Source of the DNA: Williamsia sp. CHRR-6
Lineage (GTDB): Bacteria > Actinomycetota > Actinomycetes > Mycobacteriales > Mycobacteriaceae
NCBI RefSeq assembly: GCF_018474015.1
Contig: NZ_JAHCSG010000001.1
Location: forward strand, 248,001-312,000
DNA: 64,000 nucleotides
Reading direction: 5' to 3'
In this document: piece by piece, positions 46,019 to 56,753 of the stretch
Numbering within the stretch: the stretch's first letter is position 1
Layout of the letters: every line of letters starts with the position of its first letter
Notes under the pieces: model-generated
The model's input: only the letters and a program-made list of their open reading frames with translations
Told to the model about the DNA's origin: nothing
Databases searched by the model: none
Program-made: the position numbers and the translations under genes

Positions 46019-46997
46019 AGTTCACTCTCCTCGATGAAGTGGGATTCGGCGCTGCTCGCCCGGACATCGGCCCAGGCGACATAGGGCGTCACGTGGAAGT
46101 ACTGCAGGGTCACTGCCTCGTTCACATCGCGACATGTCTCCTGCAACTCCAGTAGCCGACGCTGCAGGCCGTCGAGCAGCCGACCGGGCTGCATGAATTC
46201 CAGTGCGCTGCGCGCCCGTCCGAGCAGTCGCTGCGCCTCGGCCTGGGCCCCGACCCGACTGTTGGGTCGGTTGTCCAAATTCATCAGACACTCCTCGGCC
46301 AGCGTGATCGCATGGAACACCGACCGCGGGAACAACCGGTCGAGCAGCATGAACTCGACCACGCGGCTGGCGTCGAGGGCACCCCGGTAGGTGCGCAGAT
46401 ACGTGTCGTGGGCACCGGCCGAGCGCAACACGGTGACCCAGGTGGGCGAACCCGAGCGTTCACCGGCCCGCGACAACAACATTCGGATGGTCATGTCGAC
46501 CCGCTCCACCGATCGCCCGAGCAGCAGGTAGCGATAGCCATCGTCGTGACTGAGGGTGGCATCGGCAAGACCGGCGAACATCGCCGCGCGATTCTTGACG
46601 TAGGTGAGGAATTCGTGGGGCCCGAGGGTACGTGCGGCGCGCTCGGCGTCGACCAACCCGTTGTGGGTGGTGTTGAGACACTCCCACATCTCGCTGCTCG
46701 TCACTTCCCTTGCCCCACGAGCATTCTCCCGCGCCGCGCCGATCGAGTCGACGATCGATCCCCGACCGTGCCGGGCGTAGGCCACCCGCTCGGTCAACGA
46801 CCACACGTCGAGCTCGACGTCGTCGTCGTCGACCTCCATGCCCAGCACCTGCAGCACCAGTCGACAGGTCCGGTCCGGATCCACGGTGGCGTCCTCGAGC
46901 AACTGGTGCACCGCGACGTCGAGGATGCGCGCGGTGTCGTCGGCCCGTTCGACGTATCGGCCGATCCAGTACAGCGATTCGGCGTTGCGGGCCAACA

Positions 46998-47001
<4 letters not shown>
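46015..47001 (-). CDS. Alpha-E domain protein
   Basis: 328 residues, all-helical, starting MMLARNAESLYWIGRYVERA, which is the alpha-E signature. Overlaps the ATP-grasp gene and the transglutaminase gene by 4 bp each. No enzymatic motif is known for this family. It always travels with circularly permuted ATP-grasp and transglutaminase-like proteins, so it is probably a structural or substrate-binding partner. Rv2410c-like. Confidence 0.9.
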
Positions 47002-48782
<1,781 letters not shown>

Positions 48783-49017
48783 GACATTCCATCGTGCTAC
48801 ACAGGCGACGACTCGGCAGGGTTGACGCATCCTCCGACGACGGATTTGGGCAGGTCGCAGTCTGGCTGGTAACGTCCATCGCTGGTGCTCAGCGCGTCGT
48901 CACTCCGGTGGCGACACTGAGCAGGCGAAGCATCGCCGATACGACTTCGATTCCCGCAAACCGTTGTCCGCCGTCCACTCACGACGCGCGACATCATCGA
49001 TCAAGAGGTAGTGACCA
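48783..49017. promoter_or_regulatory. Divergent ATP-grasp operon / rpsT intergenic region
   Basis: 235 bp. The rpsT ribosome-binding site is AAGAGG at about 49004. A TAACGT-like -10 candidate is near 48869, in the middle of the gap. I see no strong operator or leader structure. Confidence 0.35.
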
Positions 49018-49278
49018 GTGGCAAACATCAAGTCGCAGATGAAGCGGATCCGTACCAACGAGATCGCGCGTCAGCGCAACCAGTCGGTGCGCTCGTCGTT
49101 GCGCACCGCCATTCGCAACTTCCGCGCAGCGGTCGACGCCGGCGAGAAGGACAAGGCCGCCGACCTGCTGGTGAGCACCTCGCGCAAGCTCGACAAGGCG
49201 GCCAGCAAGGGCGTTATCCACAGCAACCAGGCCGCCAACAAGAAGTCGGCGATGGCCTCGGCCCTCAACAAGCTCTGA
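49018..49278 (+). CDS. rpsT: 30S ribosomal protein S20
   Basis: 86 residues, Lys/Arg/Ala-rich and helical, starting [20 protein letters not shown] with GTG. S20 binds 16S rRNA in the early steps of 30S assembly. Normal length. Single gene followed by a strong hairpin. Confidence 0.97.
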   Translation: MANIKSQMKRIRTNEIARQRNQSVRSSLRTAIRNFRAAVDAGEKDKAADLLVSTSRKLDKAASKGVIHSNQAANKKSAMASALNKL

Positions 49279-49308
49279 TCTCATCCGGGTACGACCCGGC
49301 GAGACACC

Positions 49309-49348
49309 ACTCACCCCGGGTGCCGTTCACACGGCGCGCGGGGTGAGT
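49309..49348. terminator. Strong hairpin terminator between rpsT and holA
   Basis: Arms ACTCACCCCG (49309-49318) and CGGGGTGAGT (49339-49348) form a perfect 10-bp stem, extended inwards by TGCCGT/ACGGCG. It lies in the convergent gap and is followed by TGTCTCCC on the plus strand. A bidirectional terminator is likely. Confidence 0.75.
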
Positions 49349-49366
49349 TGTCTCCCGCGTCGGGTG

Positions 49367-50347
49367 TCAGTCGTGACGTGAGGTGCGCAGTCCGGCGATC
49401 GTGGCCACCGCCCGCTGCACGCTGTAGTCGGCGTCGGCGGCTTGCCCCTTCACGTCACCGTTGAGGGCGGCCACCACACGCACGGCCTCGACCACGGCCG
49501 CGCTACTCCAGGCCTGGGCCTGCGATTTGACTGCGGCCACTCGTTTCGGTGACATCCCGAGCTCAGCGGCCGCGGTGCTCGAATCCATCCCGGCGACCCC
49601 CCGCACCCGGGCGATCGCGTGGACGGCCTCGCCAAGTGCATCGGCGATGAGGACCTGAGCCAAACCGTGGTGCCGGGCCCACGCCAGTGCCTCGAGCGCG
49701 GGTCCGGTCTTGCCGTCGACCGCGAGCGCGGCGATCTCGTATCCCTTGATCTCCGGTCGACCCGAGTAGTACCGGGTGACGGCTGCGGCGTCGACGCGTC
49801 CACCGGTGTCGGCGACGAGCTGACTGCACGCCGCGGCGAGCTCGCGCAGGTCGGCGCGCACCGACTCGACGACAACTCTCACCACCTCGGCGGAGACCTT
49901 GACCCCGAGGTCGGTGAACTCCTTCTTGACGAAGCGCATCCGGTCCTCGGGCCATTTCGGTGTCGCGCAGTCGTGCACGACGGCGCCTGCTGCCCGTAAC
50001 GCCGGGACCATCGACTTCGCGCGCCCCCCACCGGAATGAGCCACGATCAGCGTGATGCCCTCGGGCAGGTGTGAGGCGGCCTCGGCGATGAGGGCAGCCG
50101 GTTCCTTACCCGCTTCATCCGCCGACTCGACGACCACCACTCTGTCCTCGGCGAACAGCGACGGGCTGAGCAACTCGGCCAGCTCAGGGGCTGCGACGTC
50201 ACCGGCGCGTACGTGGGTCACCGGGATCTCCCCGGTCATGGCGTCCGGTGCTGCGGTGAGACCCTGGCCGATGGTGGCGATCGCCCGCTCGGCCAGGAAG
50301 TCCTCGTCGCCGAGGACGAGATGCAGTCGGTCGCTCACCCCGGACAT
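49367..50347 (-). CDS. holA: DNA polymerase III delta subunit
   Basis: 326 residues from ATG 50347. An ATG at 50368 is the alternative, and the two starts are separated by a repeated Met-Ser-Gly-Val-Ser. Delta opens the beta clamp in the clamp loader. LHLVLGDEDFLAERAI and GRAKSMVPALRAAGAVV match actinobacterial delta, and the C-terminal collar domain is helical. The 5' end overlaps the 3' end of comEC by 149 bp. Confidence 0.92.
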   Translation of the reverse strand: MSGVSDRLHLVLGDEDFLAERAIATIGQGLTAAPDAMTGEIPVTHVRAGDVAAPELAELLSPSLFAEDRVVVVESADEAGKEPAALIAEAASHLPEGITLIVAHSGGGRAKSMVPALRAAGAVVHDCATPKWPEDRMRFVKKEFTDLGVKVSAEVVRVVVESVRADLRELAAACSQLVADTGGRVDAAAVTRYYSGRPEIKGYEIAALAVDGKTGPALEALAWARHHGLAQVLIADALGEAVHAIARVRGVAGMDSSTAAAELGMSPKRVAAVKSQAQAWSSAAVVEAVRVVAALNGDVKGQAADADYSVQRAVATIAGLRTSRHD

Positions 50348-51884
50348 GCTGCCAGAGACGCCCGACATCGTGAACGAGCCCAGACCGATCTCCCACCGGT
50401 CTGCTGCACCACCACAGTCCAGACCCCACCGCGACGGTGACCCCGAGCACCAGAGCGAACCCGCCGATTCCGTCGCCGACCGCAACGGTGGAGACCGGCA
50501 GGTTCGCGCACGTCCGCGCGGCATGCACCATCCACCACAACGACGGCTCGGTGAACCGGAGGACGATCTGGGACACCGTGGCCGAGAGCGGATCGACAAG
50601 GGCACCAACGGTTCCCAGCAGGGTGATTCCCACCACGGCCGGTGCGACGACGAGGTTGGCCACCACACCCACCACCGAGTACGTCCCGGTCACCATCGCC
50701 ACCACTGGGGCGGTGACCACCTGCGCGGCCACCGCGACCGACAGCATCTCGGCTAACCCACGGTTGATCCCCAACCCGCACAAACGATCTCGGATCACTG
50801 GAGCCAACGCGATCAGTCCGCAGGTGGCCACCACCGACAGGACGAAACCGGGTGCCACCGCCAAGGCCGGCCAGATCGACATCACGACGATCACCGCCGT
50901 GCACAGGGCGGCCACCGACTCCGAACGGCGACGCGCCACCAGTGCGATCACCCCCACCACCCCCATCACCGCCGCCCGCACCACACTCGGAGACGGACGC
51001 ACCAGGATGACGAATGCGACGATGGTCAGCAGCACGATCGCCGCGCACACGTACCGGCGCGCGCCGAACGTCCGGGCGATGATCACCACCGCCGCGCAGA
51101 TGAGCGTGAAGTTGGCGCCGGACACCGCCACCAGGTGCGTCAGCCCACAGTCGCCGAAGTCGGTGCTCACCTGGTCATCCATCCCGGACGTGTCGCCGAG
51201 AACCATGCCCGGCAGCAGACCCGACTCCGGGGCAGGTAACGCGCGACGAGCCGACTCGGCGAAGCCGGATCGCACAGCGGACGCCCATCGTTGATGTGTC
51301 GGTGGCGGCGAGATCGCCTGGGGCGCAGTGGCGGTCCGCAGATCGGCGACGGTCAGATCGGCTCGCCGCGGCGCCACCACCGAGACGATGGCCCGCACCC
51401 GTTGACCCGGCAGCAGATCGATCCATCCGTCTGCGGGCGCGGTCAGGTTCGCTGCCACCGGACCGACCCGACGACTCGCCACATCGACACCGACCGCGAC
51501 CCGCACCCGCGCCGGACCTCGACCGGACACCACATGCGGGTCATCGGAGACGACCATCACCACCGTGGCCTTGTGTCCGATCAGCCCGGCAACAGGGTGG
51601 CGTTCGACGACCGCCGTGCGCACCGTGATCGCACCCGCGAAGCCCGCACAGATGCCCGCGGTGGCGATCACCGCGAGCAGCGGTCCACGGCGGCGCGGCG
51701 TGCCGGCGGGTGCACGGCGCACCAGGATCAGGCCGACGAGAGCGACACCCGTGCTGCACGCGGCGAGTACCGCCGAGACCGTGGATCCGCCCACCACCCC
51801 GATCGCGGTCACTGCCCAACAGCCCACCGCCGGAGCGATGAGACGCCGATCGGGGCGTGGTGGATCAGACCGTGACGCGCTCAC
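50199..51884 (-). CDS. comEC: ComEC/Rec2-type DNA-uptake membrane channel, short form
   Basis: 561 residues. The first 65 hold membrane segments, then a DUF4131-like external OB region and the Competence domain with GLLPGMVLGDTSGMDDQVS and LTHLVAVSGANFTL. Ten or so membrane segments are expected. The metallo-beta-lactamase nuclease domain of the longer ComEC proteins is missing, as in mycobacterial Rv2414c-type proteins. The last 60 residues (Arg/Gly/Pro-rich) overlap holA and look like read-through sequence. Confidence 0.9.
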   Translation of the reverse strand: MSASRSDPPRPDRRLIAPAVGCWAVTAIGVVGGSTVSAVLAACSTGVALVGLILVRRAPAGTPRRRGPLLAVIATAGICAGFAGAITVRTAVVERHPVAGLIGHKATVVMVVSDDPHVVSGRGPARVRVAVGVDVASRRVGPVAANLTAPADGWIDLLPGQRVRAIVSVVAPRRADLTVADLRTATAPQAISPPPTHQRWASAVRSGFAESARRALPAPESGLLPGMVLGDTSGMDDQVSTDFGDCGLTHLVAVSGANFTLICAAVVIIARTFGARRYVCAAIVLLTIVAFVILVRPSPSVVRAAVMGVVGVIALVARRRSESVAALCTAVIVVMSIWPALAVAPGFVLSVVATCGLIALAPVIRDRLCGLGINRGLAEMLSVAVAAQVVTAPVVAMVTGTYSVVGVVANLVVAPAVVGITLLGTVGALVDPLSATVSQIVLRFTEPSLWWMVHAARTCANLPVSTVAVGDGIGGFALVLGVTVAVGSGLWWCSRPVGDRSGLVHDVGRLWQHVRGERPTASRPRRRGLPGRAGDRHHRPGSHRSTGRHDRGDPGDPRTRR

Positions 51885-53040
51885 GCAGCTTCGCCAGCCG
51901 CGCGGGTCCGATCCCGTCGACCTCGCCGAGCTGGTCGACCGAGCTGAACTTGCCGTTGCGGGTGCGCCATTCGATGATCGCCGCTGCGGTCACCGGACCG
52001 ACACCAGGCAACGCATCGAGTGCGGTCACATCGGCGGTGTTGAGGTTCACCTTCGCCGTCGCCTGCGGCGTCGACCCCGACCCGCTGGGTGTCGAGCCGG
52101 TGTCACCGCCCCCGCCGCCCGGGTTTACGGTATCGGGCGCATCGGGCTCCCCCGCCGACGACACGATGGCGCTGCGCATTCGGGTGCCACTGGCTGGATC
52201 GGTGAATCCGACCAGGATCTGGTCGCCGTCGCGCAACGGTCGAGCCAGGTTGAGGCTCAACACATCTGCACCGGGACGACACCCTCCGGCGCGGGCGAGC
52301 GCGTCGGCCACCCGCGCGGAGCTGGGAAGTCGATGCAGACCGGGAGAGCGCACCAGGCCGACCACGCTCACCACGAGTTCGGCGGGAGGCGCCGGTGAAC
52401 CCGCTGCGCCGGGATCGGGAGTATCCGACACCGGTCCGCTCGTCCCCGAACCCGGTGGGGCTGCTGGAATCTTCGACGGGCCAGCGCTTTTCGGTGGCAC
52501 ACTGGGCCCCGCCGCACCGGCCGAGGCCGGGAACGCCACCAGCGGCGCGGCATCGTCGCCGGAACGACCGACCACGGCCACCACGGTGATCACACACGCC
52601 AGGACGCCGATGACGACCAATGCGATCGCGGCCGGCGGAGCGGGCCAGAAGCCATCGCCTCGGCGACGGCGCGTACCACGACGCTCACGATCGTCGTCGT
52701 CACGGTCGTCGTGAGGGTGATTGTCGCCGCGGTGGTCGTCGCCGTCCGGATCGTCGTCGCCGTCCGGATCGTCGCCGTCGATGTCTGCGGTGGGCCAGGG
52801 CGAACCGGAGCGGCCGCTGCGTTCGGTCTGTGGTTGCGAGGCACCCAGATCCAGCCAGGCGGGCATGCTGGCCGGCATCCACGACGGGTCGGGGTCCACG
52901 GCCGAGGGCACCCGCTGGACGTCGAACTCACGGTCGCCACCGTCGACGACGCTGCTGGGCACTGGTGCCCACGGGGGCGCGCTGGTGTGGAGGCGCGACA
53001 GAACATCGACGTCACGCTCTCGACCTGAGGAGATCGGCAT
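51865..53040 (-). CDS. comEA: ComEA-type helix-hairpin-helix DNA-binding protein
   Basis: About 391 residues from ATG 53040. A GTG at 53064 gives 399. Neither has a clear ribosome-binding site. A long cytosolic part holds an Asp-rich stretch (roughly 90-125) followed by Arg-rich RERRGTRRRRGDG. One membrane helix is near 140-160 (AAIALVVIGVLACVITVVAV). The external part has an SLBB-like domain and a C-terminal HhH pair, NLNTADVTALDALPGVGPVTA. ComEA binds incoming DNA for ComEC. The gene overlaps comEC by 20 bp. Confidence 0.9.
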   Translation of the reverse strand: MPISSGRERDVDVLSRLHTSAPPWAPVPSSVVDGGDREFDVQRVPSAVDPDPSWMPASMPAWLDLGASQPQTERSGRSGSPWPTADIDGDDPDGDDDPDGDDHRGDNHPHDDRDDDDRERRGTRRRRGDGFWPAPPAAIALVVIGVLACVITVVAVVGRSGDDAAPLVAFPASAGAAGPSVPPKSAGPSKIPAAPPGSGTSGPVSDTPDPGAAGSPAPPAELVVSVVGLVRSPGLHRLPSSARVADALARAGGCRPGADVLSLNLARPLRDGDQILVGFTDPASGTRMRSAIVSSAGEPDAPDTVNPGGGGGDTGSTPSGSGSTPQATAKVNLNTADVTALDALPGVGPVTAAAIIEWRTRNGKFSSVDQLGEVDGIGPARLAKLRERVTV

Positions 53041-53140
53041 GGTCGGACAGTAGGGCGCCGACACGGCGCCGACGGGGTCGATCTGTGCTCACCACCGCCG
53101 ATCTGGGGACAGACCGACAACTGTGGACAACCGCGAGCAC

Positions 53141-53995
53141 TCAGGGAGCGAAGCCGGCGATCGGCTCGAGGTCGGTGCAGATAGCCACCCCGACCGCGCC
53201 GGTGCCAACATGGGTACTCAGCACCGGCCCGAGGTCGGAGCGGATCAGCGATCGCACCGACAGTCGTGCGCAAAGTCGTTGGGCCACATCATCGCCCACC
53301 TCGGCAGCACCCGAATCCAACACCCCCAGGATCACCGGTCGCCGGTCGGCGACCGCGACGGCGGCGTCGATCATCTTGCTGATCGCCTTGGAGAAGGTGC
53401 GTTGCCGCTCGGCCAGCACCAGCGCTCCGTCGACCACTCGGAGCACCGGCTTGATCGACAGCGCCGAACCGAACACCTTGGTGGCCGCGCCGATGCGTCC
53501 GCTGGCGCGCAAGTTGTCCAACTGGGAGACACACAGCAGGGTCTCCGACAGCGATCCGGTCCGGATGGCCGCCTCGTAGGCACGGTCGAGGTCGGCGCCG
53601 CCTGCGGCGGCCTGCGCTGCGCCCAGTGCGGCGAACCCGACGGCCAACCCCACCGACCGACTGTCGACCACCCGGATCTGCCCGGGAAACGCCTCGGCGG
53701 CCAACCGCGCCGCGCTCCAGGTCCCGCTCAGGCGCCGACTCATCAGCACCGCCACCACGCCATCGCCGTCGCTGTCGGCCACCGCACGGGCCAACGCCTG
53801 GGTGATGTCGGCCGGAGAGACACCCGAGGTGGTGGTGGCAGGGTCGCTGACGATCTCCTCGGAGACCTCGTCGACCCCCTCGGCGAAGTCGGAATCACCG
53901 TTGAGGAGTCGCAACGCCACCTCGCGGATGTCGTAGAGCGCACGGATGGCTGCGGGCAACCGGGCCGAGGAATCGGTCACCACTTTGACGGTCAC
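53141..53995 (-). CDS. DegV-family fatty-acid-binding protein
   Basis: 284 residues from a GTG overlapping the octT stop by 4 bp. VKVVTDSSARLP, the conserved TTTSGVSPADI loop and VVDSRSVGLAVG are DegV features. DegV proteins bind a fatty acid and act as FakB in fatty-acid kinase systems with a DAK-type FakA. A DAK-like gene fragment lies at the end of this window, but a link is not shown. Next to octT, an octanoyltransferase gene, fatty-acyl handling is an attractive inference. Confidence 0.9.
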   Translation of the reverse strand: MTVKVVTDSSARLPAAIRALYDIREVALRLLNGDSDFAEGVDEVSEEIVSDPATTTSGVSPADITQALARAVADSDGDGVVAVLMSRRLSGTWSAARLAAEAFPGQIRVVDSRSVGLAVGFAALGAAQAAAGGADLDRAYEAAIRTGSLSETLLCVSQLDNLRASGRIGAATKVFGSALSIKPVLRVVDGALVLAERQRTFSKAISKMIDAAVAVADRRPVILGVLDSGAAEVGDDVAQRLCARLSVRSLIRSDLGPVLSTHVGTGAVGVAICTDLEPIAGFAP

Positions 53996-54801
53996 GGGTC
54001 CACCGTAGTGCGCTGCGGTCCGGACGCCTCGCCCGACAGCGCCGCGCGCACCCCCTCGATCACCACCTCCGACACTGAGCGATGGCAGTCGAAGCCCCAG
54101 TGGATCCCGTCGGGATTGTGATCGGAGGCCTGCCCCGAAGCGACGACCTCGGGGTCGACGGCCGCGAAATGTGCGGCGGTCGGAGGATAGAAGTCCAGCA
54201 CCGGCACGCCCGCACGCGTGGCCCAGCCGCGCATGGCGACGGTGTGGCGGGCGCGGGCGGTGTGCACGTAGCCGTAGTAAGGGCTGCGATGGGTGGGCGG
54301 CAACGCCACCACCACGGGCAGGTCGGGACGAACCGCCACCAACGCACCGTGGATCTTCGACAGGTAGTCCACGGTCACCGCAGGCGGCAGTGCCAACGGC
54401 CACCCCAGCGGCGACAGTCGCGGCTGCAACCACCCGTACAGCGAACGCACCTGCTGGCGCACCGCGACCGGACGGATGTAGCGGATCTGTTCGCGCAGCG
54501 CGGTGGGCAGCGGCGACGGCAACGTGTCCATGCCACCGATCGCGATCACCACCGCGCGAGCGTGGCGCACCGCCGCCCACATCCTGGGATCCTGGGTCAA
54601 CGCCCACCACGCGTCGCGGGTGGTCCACCCGATGCGGCCGAACAGCTCGGTGTGCATCCCGAGTGCCGCTCCGGCGAGGTTGGGCCAGATCCGTGGGTCG
54701 TCGGCGGGCAACCCACCCTCGGGACCGTAGTAGGCCAACGAATCCGACAGCACCAGAAGCGATCTGGCCGCCGGGGCTACGGGAGGTCGGGCATCGCTCA
54801 C
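53992..54801 (-). CDS. octT: Diglucosylglycerate octanoyltransferase-like SGNH protein
   Basis: 269 residues. The SGNH nucleophile block is LVLSDSLAYYG (Ser21) and the terminal Asp/His block is DGIHWGFDCH. There is no signal peptide. The gene order octT-gpgP-rsfS-nadD is that of mycobacteria, where OctT (Rv2418c) octanoylates diglucosylglycerate in methylglucose lipopolysaccharide synthesis. Assignment rests on position and fold. Confidence 0.8.
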   Translation of the reverse strand: MSDARPPVAPAARSLLVLSDSLAYYGPEGGLPADDPRIWPNLAGAALGMHTELFGRIGWTTRDAWWALTQDPRMWAAVRHARAVVIAIGGMDTLPSPLPTALREQIRYIRPVAVRQQVRSLYGWLQPRLSPLGWPLALPPAVTVDYLSKIHGALVAVRPDLPVVVALPPTHRSPYYGYVHTARARHTVAMRGWATRAGVPVLDFYPPTAAHFAAVDPEVVASGQASDHNPDGIHWGFDCHRSVSEVVIEGVRAALSGEASGPQRTTVDP

Positions 54802-54811
54802 CGGGACGTAC

Positions 54812-55513
54812 TCATTGGATCGCGGCGTCGGCGATCTCAGCCGAGGCGTTCCACACGTCCAGCCGCCACACCGGACGGTCCCCGTGCCCGCTGAGCTGCA
54901 CCCAACTCGTGTTGGCCAGGCCGCCGAACACCGGCCACGAGGCCACCGGTAGCCCCAGCAGACCAGCGGTCAGGGCGGCGATCACTCCGCCGTGGGCCAC
55001 CAACACCACCGGCGAGTCGGGATCGGCGCCCACACCCCAGTCCGATCGCGCAGCAACCAGTTCATCGACCAGCGGCACACTGCGGGCAGCCACGTCCACC
55101 CGACTCTCCCCGCCGGGCGGGGCCCAGTGGGCGTCATCCCGCCAGGTGCGTCGAGCGCCGGGCATCTGTTCGTCCACCTCGTGGTGGGTCAGACCCTGCC
55201 ACTGCCCCAGGTGGGTCTCACGCAGTCGGATGTCGGTGGCCACGGACAGTCCGGTGGCCGCACCCAGTGCCGCCGCGGTGTCGCGGGCACGCCGCAGATC
55301 CGACGAGATGATCAGTCGCGGCGATCGGCGAGCCAACACCGTGGCGGCCGTGTTCGCTTGCGCCACACCGATGTCGGACAGGTCTGTGTCGAGTTGACCC
55401 TGCATTCGCGAGGTCGCGTTGTAGTCGGTCTGTCCGTGGCGCAACAAGATGAGTCGGCGCACCCTCGGCGTCAGACGCTCAACGCTGGTGTCGTGGCTGT
55501 CGGCTCCGCTCAT
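54812..55513 (-). CDS. gpgP: Glucosyl-3-phosphoglycerate phosphatase (histidine phosphatase family)
   Basis: 233 residues from an ATG overlapping the rsfS stop by 4 bp. The phosphohistidine site is LILLRHGQTDYN (His26), with E99 in LRETHLGQWQG and the second His in LVAHGGVIAA (H174). The mycobacterial homologue (Rv2419c) removes phosphate from glucosyl-3-phosphoglycerate. Generic phosphoglycerate-mutase-like annotation is the fallback. Confidence 0.85.
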   Translation of the reverse strand: MSGADSHDTSVERLTPRVRRLILLRHGQTDYNATSRMQGQLDTDLSDIGVAQANTAATVLARRSPRLIISSDLRRARDTAAALGAATGLSVATDIRLRETHLGQWQGLTHHEVDEQMPGARRTWRDDAHWAPPGGESRVDVAARSVPLVDELVAARSDWGVGADPDSPVVLVAHGGVIAALTAGLLGLPVASWPVFGGLANTSWVQLSGHGDRPVWRLDVWNASAEIADAAIQ

Positions 55514-55872
55514 CCGGTCGTCTCGACGTCGATCACCGGACAGTCCTTCCACAACCGATCGAGAGCGTAGAACTCTCGCTCCTCGCTGTGCTGGATGTGC
55601 ACCACGATCTCGGCGTAGTCCAGCAGCGTCCAACGCCCCTCGCGCGCGCCTTCCCGCCGCAGCGGTTTGTGGCCGGCCTCGCGCAGCTTCTCCTCCACCT
55701 CGTCGACGATGGCCCCCACCTGCCGTTCGTTGCCCGCCGAGGCGATGACGAACAGGTCGGTGATGACCAACTGCTCGGAGACGTCTATCACCACGACGTT
55801 GTCGGCGAGCTTGTCCGACGCGGCCGCGGCGGCGATCGTGGCCATGGCCAGCGCCTCGGGTGTGGCTGTCAC
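55510..55872 (-). CDS. rsfS: Ribosome silencing factor RsfS
   Basis: 120 residues from a GTG with AAAGGA upstream that overlaps nadD by 4 bp. It binds L14 and blocks subunit joining under low nutrient supply. [25 protein letters not shown] (read [16 protein letters not shown], then [11 protein letters not shown]) and [15 protein letters not shown] are family features. Confidence 0.95.
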   Translation of the reverse strand: MTATPEALAMATIAAAAASDKLADNVVVIDVSEQLVITDLFVIASAGNERQVGAIVDEVEEKLREAGHKPLRREGAREGRWTLLDYAEIVVHIQHSEEREFYALDRLWKDCPVIDVETTG

Positions 55873-56723
55873 GAGAGTCCTTTCGGGAGGGGAGATTCGG
55901 TGCCGAGCGCAGCGGGCCGGCGGGAAGGTTCGCCGACGACGTGCTCGGGGTCTTGCGGATGCGCGGCCGAGACCGGGTCCGTGGAGGGACCCGACACCCC
56001 GCGGGTCTGCGATCCCGACGACCGGTAGAGCCGCCGCTTGCTGATGTACTGCACCACGCCGTCGGGCACCAGATACCACACCGGGCGGCCGTCGGCAGCG
56101 CGCCGACGGCAGTCGGTGGACGAGATGGCAAGCGCGGGAACCTCGATCAGATGCAGCGCATCGGAGGGCAGGTTCTTCAGGTGGCTGCCGAGGTGGGCAG
56201 TTCCGAGTTCGTATCCGGGCCGCGAGACGCCGACGAACCGAGCCAGTTCGAACAGTTCCTCCCATGAATGCCACGACAGGATGGAACTCAACGCATCAGC
56301 GCCGGTGATGAAGTACTGGTCGGCGTCTGGGTGCAGGCGGTGCAGATCGCGCAGAGTGTCCACGGTGTAGGTGTCGCCGTCGCGTTCGATGTCCACCCGA
56401 CTCACCGAGAACCGCGGGTTGGCTGCGGTGGCGATGACCGTCATCAGGTATCGGTCCTCGGCGGGACTGACCGACGCTGTGGCGGGATCGTCGGCGGCCA
56501 GTTTCTGCCACGGACGCCCGGTAGGCACGAACACCACCTCGTCGAGTTCGAACCGATGTGCGACCTCGTTCGCGGCCACGAGGTGTCCGTTGTGGATGGG
56601 GTCGAAGGTGCCACCCATCACCCCGATTCGCCGGCGCCGCGGCGTCTGCGCCGACGCACCATTCGACACCTGCGCAGGCTGCGTGGGCTCCTCGGACGGC
56701 ATGGCAGTCGAGTCTACGGTCAC
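55869..56723 (-). CDS. nadD: Nicotinate-nucleotide adenylyltransferase
   Basis: 284 residues. It makes nicotinate adenine dinucleotide in NAD synthesis. The nucleotidyltransferase motif [14 protein letters not shown] is intact, as is the ISSTD-R segment near residue 205. There is a 30-residue N-terminal tail and a C-terminal extension of about 55 Pro/Ser-rich residues absent from most NadD proteins. The GTG start at 56723 is uncertain, and an ATG 21 nt inside is possible. Confidence 0.94.
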   Translation of the reverse strand: MTVDSTAMPSEEPTQPAQVSNGASAQTPRRRRIGVMGGTFDPIHNGHLVAANEVAHRFELDEVVFVPTGRPWQKLAADDPATASVSPAEDRYLMTVIATAANPRFSVSRVDIERDGDTYTVDTLRDLHRLHPDADQYFITGADALSSILSWHSWEELFELARFVGVSRPGYELGTAHLGSHLKNLPSDALHLIEVPALAISSTDCRRRAADGRPVWYLVPDGVVQYISKRRLYRSSGSQTRGVSGPSTDPVSAAHPQDPEHVVGEPSRRPAALGTESPLPKGLS

Positions 56724-56753
56724 GTGTTCACCAGGCTTTCCCCGCGGACCGGC

